Source: Cytophagaceae bacterium (GTDB lineage Bacteria; Bacteroidota; Bacteroidia; Cytophagales; Spirosomataceae). Taken from it: 8,185 bases of DNA. The translations under genes were made by a program, and so were the position numbers. The DNA is taken from contig CANHCG010000062.1 in NCBI GenBank assembly GCA_947459055.1, positions 1 through 8,185 on the forward strand, written 5' to 3'. Under the pieces are notes generated by a model, which saw only the letters and a program-made list of their open reading frames with translations, was not told the DNA's origin and did not search any database. Positions 6,747-8,185 of the stretch are shown here, in pieces; position 1 is the stretch's first letter, and each line of letters starts with the position of its first letter.

Positions 6747-7460
6747 ATGTCCATCACCGTTTCCCATATTTCAAAATCTTATGGCGCAATCCCTGCCGTC
6801 AAAGATGTTAGCTTTGAAATCAAAGAAGGCGAAATCACCGGATTTCTAGGTCCCAATGGCGCCGGAAAATCGACCTGCCTTCAAATCCTCATGGGATTAT
6901 TAAAGGCTGACCTAGGAACCGCCTCCATCCTGGGTTTATCCGTCCAAAGCGATATGGACACCATAAAAAAACAAGTAGGTTATTTAGCGGAACATAATCC
7001 ATTGTATCCCGATATGTATGTCAAAGAATTTTTGACTTTCATCGGCCAAATTCACCAAATACCTGCAGATCGATTAAAAAAACGAATAGCCGAGGTCATC
7101 GAATTAACGGGATTAAGTAAGGAGCAAGCCAAAAAAATTAATGAATTATCTAAGGGTTACCAACAGCGGGTCGGGATCGCCCAAGCCATCCTTCATGACC
7201 CTAAAGTCCTTTTGCTCGATGAACCGACCAGTGGCCTAGACCCAAATCAAATGGAAGAAATCAGGTTACTAATCCAATCATTGGCAAGTCATAAAACCAT
7301 CCTGTTCTCCAGCCATATTTTAAGTGAGGTAGAAGCCATTTGTGATCGAATTATCATTATCAACCACGGGGAGTTAAAGGCCAATTGTAGCCTAAACGAA
7401 GCCCAACAACATAAGGGTGGTTTGTCAGCCTTCTTTAAAGAAAAAACAAATACTAATTGA
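6747..7460 (+). CDS. gldA: GldA-like ABC transporter ATP-binding protein (gliding-motility type)
   Basis: This 237-residue ABC ATPase has Walker A GPNGAGKS (35-42), signature LSKGYQQR (134-141), Walker B VLLLDEP (154-160), D-loop SGLDP and switch His190. The block VGYLAEHNPLYPDMYVKEFL (77-96) is almost the GldA hallmark (YLPEHNPLYxDMYVxEyL); Glu82 sits where most ABC proteins have the Q-loop Gln, which is usual in this group. GldA acts in the cytoplasm with membrane partners GldF and GldG, and is needed for gliding in Flavobacterium; many non-gliders keep homologues. GldFG genes are not adjacent here. GldA is usually about 300 residues. In this protein the sequence passes from the last core strand (RIIIINHGEL, 201-210) almost straight to a KGGLSAFFKEKT tail, so about 60 residues seem to be missing. 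A general ABC-2 exporter ATPase is the alternative. The 3' end overlaps the convergent amidase gene by 8 bp. Confidence 0.8.
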   Translation: MSITVSHISKSYGAIPAVKDVSFEIKEGEITGFLGPNGAGKSTCLQILMGLLKADLGTASILGLSVQSDMDTIKKQVGYLAEHNPLYPDMYVKEFLTFIGQIHQIPADRLKKRIAEVIELTGLSKEQAKKINELSKGYQQRVGIAQAILHDPKVLLLDEPTSGLDPNQMEEIRLLIQSLASHKTILFSSHILSEVEAICDRIIIINHGELKANCSLNEAQQHKGGLSAFFKEKTNTN

Positions 7461-8185
7461 TTTGAAAATCATCTGCATCCAAATGTGCAGGAAATTGTGT
7501 CCTAAATTGGACTAAATCCGCATGCGATAGGCTATAGGTCTGAATGTCCTCCGAAGCCCCCATCTCTAGCAATCCAACTCCTTTAAAATGTATCAAGGCC
7601 GAATCCCCTTGATACAACAAGCCATTCCCATCTTCGCCCGTCCGATTAACCCCAACCACATAGGCTAAATTTTCAATGGCACGCGCTTTTAATAAGGTCG
7701 ACCAAGCATGCGCGCGCGCCGCAGGCCAATTAGCCACATAAATGGCAAGATCATAGCGCAAGTTCACATTACGCGACCAAACCGGAAAACGTAGATCATA
7801 GCAAACAAAAGGGGCGATTTGCCAACCGACATATGAAATAACGATCGATTCTTTGCCCCCCGAATAAAATTCATGCTCCCCGCCCATTCGAAACAAATGA
7901 CGCTTGTCATAATGATGAATTTTCCCATTAGGCTCAACTGCCAATAATCGATTAAAAAATTGATTTCCTTCTTTGCATTTAACACTTCCCAAAAGAAGTA
8001 CCTGTAAGCGCTTAGCTATTACCTGCAACCATTGTGTCGTAGGCCCTTTCCCTATTTCGGCGCCATGTTCATTCATGCTAAAACCTGTATTGAACATTTC
8101 AGGTAAGACAATGATATCCGCTTGCCCTTGAAGTACTTGTAATTTTTCCTCCAAAATAGCCAAATTAGCCGAAGGATTTTCCCAA
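7453..8185 (-). CDS. Carbon-nitrogen hydrolase, omega-amidase (YafV/Nit2-like), 5'-truncated
   Basis: The frame stays open past the TTG at 8163 to the window edge and reads WENPSANLA there, a normal early part of this family, so the true start lies beyond 8185 by a few tens of bases at most. The nitrilase-superfamily triad is complete: Glu in LPEMFNTGFSM (codon 8100-8098), Lys in YDKRHLF (7905-7903) and Cys in VCYDLRFPVWSRN (7803-7801). The motif YDLRFPVWSRN is typical of omega-amidases, which hydrolyse 2-oxoglutaramate or 2-oxosuccinamate to the 2-oxoacid and ammonia, a cytoplasmic metabolite-repair or methionine-salvage-linked role. About 244 residues are visible, against roughly 255 for E. 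coli YafV, so little is missing. The stop (TAG, 7455-7453) lies inside the end of the convergent gldA-like gene, and no terminator hairpin separates them. Substrate is inferred from the family. Confidence 0.92.
   Translation of the reverse strand, partial: WENPSANLAILEEKLQVLQGQADIIVLPEMFNTGFSMNEHGAEIGKGPTTQWLQVIAKRLQVLLLGSVKCKEGNQFFNRLLAVEPNGKIHHYDKRHLFRMGGEHEFYSGGKESIVISYVGWQIAPFVCYDLRFPVWSRNVNLRYDLAIYVANWPAARAHAWSTLLKARAIENLAYVVGVNRTGEDGNGLLYQGDSALIHFKGVGLLEMGASEDIQTYSLSHADLVQFRTQFPAHLDADDFQIN

Noticed and set aside
7710..7719. Alternating GC run (GCGCGCGCGC), possible Z-DNA tract
   Set aside because: It encodes Ala-Arg-Ala in the amidase and is only ten bases long; likely a by-product of codon choice.
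7764..7985. Second - strand open frame inside the amidase gene
   Set aside because: It overlaps the catalytic Lys/Cys part of the amidase in another frame and has no features of its own.

Overview
The window looks like ordinary chromosomal DNA from a Bacteroidota bacterium, probably Cytophagales or a close relative. The evidence is a GldA-type ABC ATPase, a helix-hairpin-helix/outer-membrane-barrel protein of a kind typical of that phylum, a signal peptide followed directly by Gln, near absence of Shine-Dalgarno sites, and two exact matches to the Bacteroidota -7 promoter element TAnnTTTG. The base composition is moderately AT-rich and looks even throughout. I see no tRNA, rRNA, IS element, integrase or CRISPR array, and no gene-free stretch longer than about 100 bases.

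Layout: (1) 1-602, + strand: the 3' part of a gene for an acidic protein. It starts inside a 48-bp tandem repeat and ends in a compact C-terminal module. (2) 663-2606, + strand: a secreted helix-hairpin-helix plus predicted outer-membrane beta-barrel protein. A perfect terminator-like hairpin covers its start codon. (3) 2631-4380, - strand: a two-gene unit, an MlaF-like ABC ATPase followed one base later by murB (peptidoglycan precursor synthesis). (4) 4477-5382, + strand: a prohibitin-family SPFH membrane protein, divergent from the ATPase. (5) 5411-5435: a bidirectional terminator shared with ribBA (5436-6656, - strand), the bifunctional riboflavin-pathway enzyme. (6) 6657-6746: a divergent promoter region with two identical face-to-face -7 elements, serving ribBA and a gldA-like gene (6747-7460, + strand). 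(7) 7453-8185, - strand: an omega-amidase (YafV/Nit2-type) gene, cut by the window edge, whose 3' end overlaps that of the gldA-like gene by 8 bp.

The genes are mostly housekeeping and cell-envelope functions: peptidoglycan precursor synthesis, probable lipid transport, membrane organisation, riboflavin synthesis and metabolite repair. Apart from mlaF-murB no pathway links them. I found no convincing new multi-gene system. The points most worth a second look are the hairpin over the start codon at 649-682, the near-identical coding repeat at 3-98, the uncharacterised HHH-barrel protein, the mirrored promoter pair at 6684-6723, and the gldA-like gene that seems to lack a block near its C-terminus.
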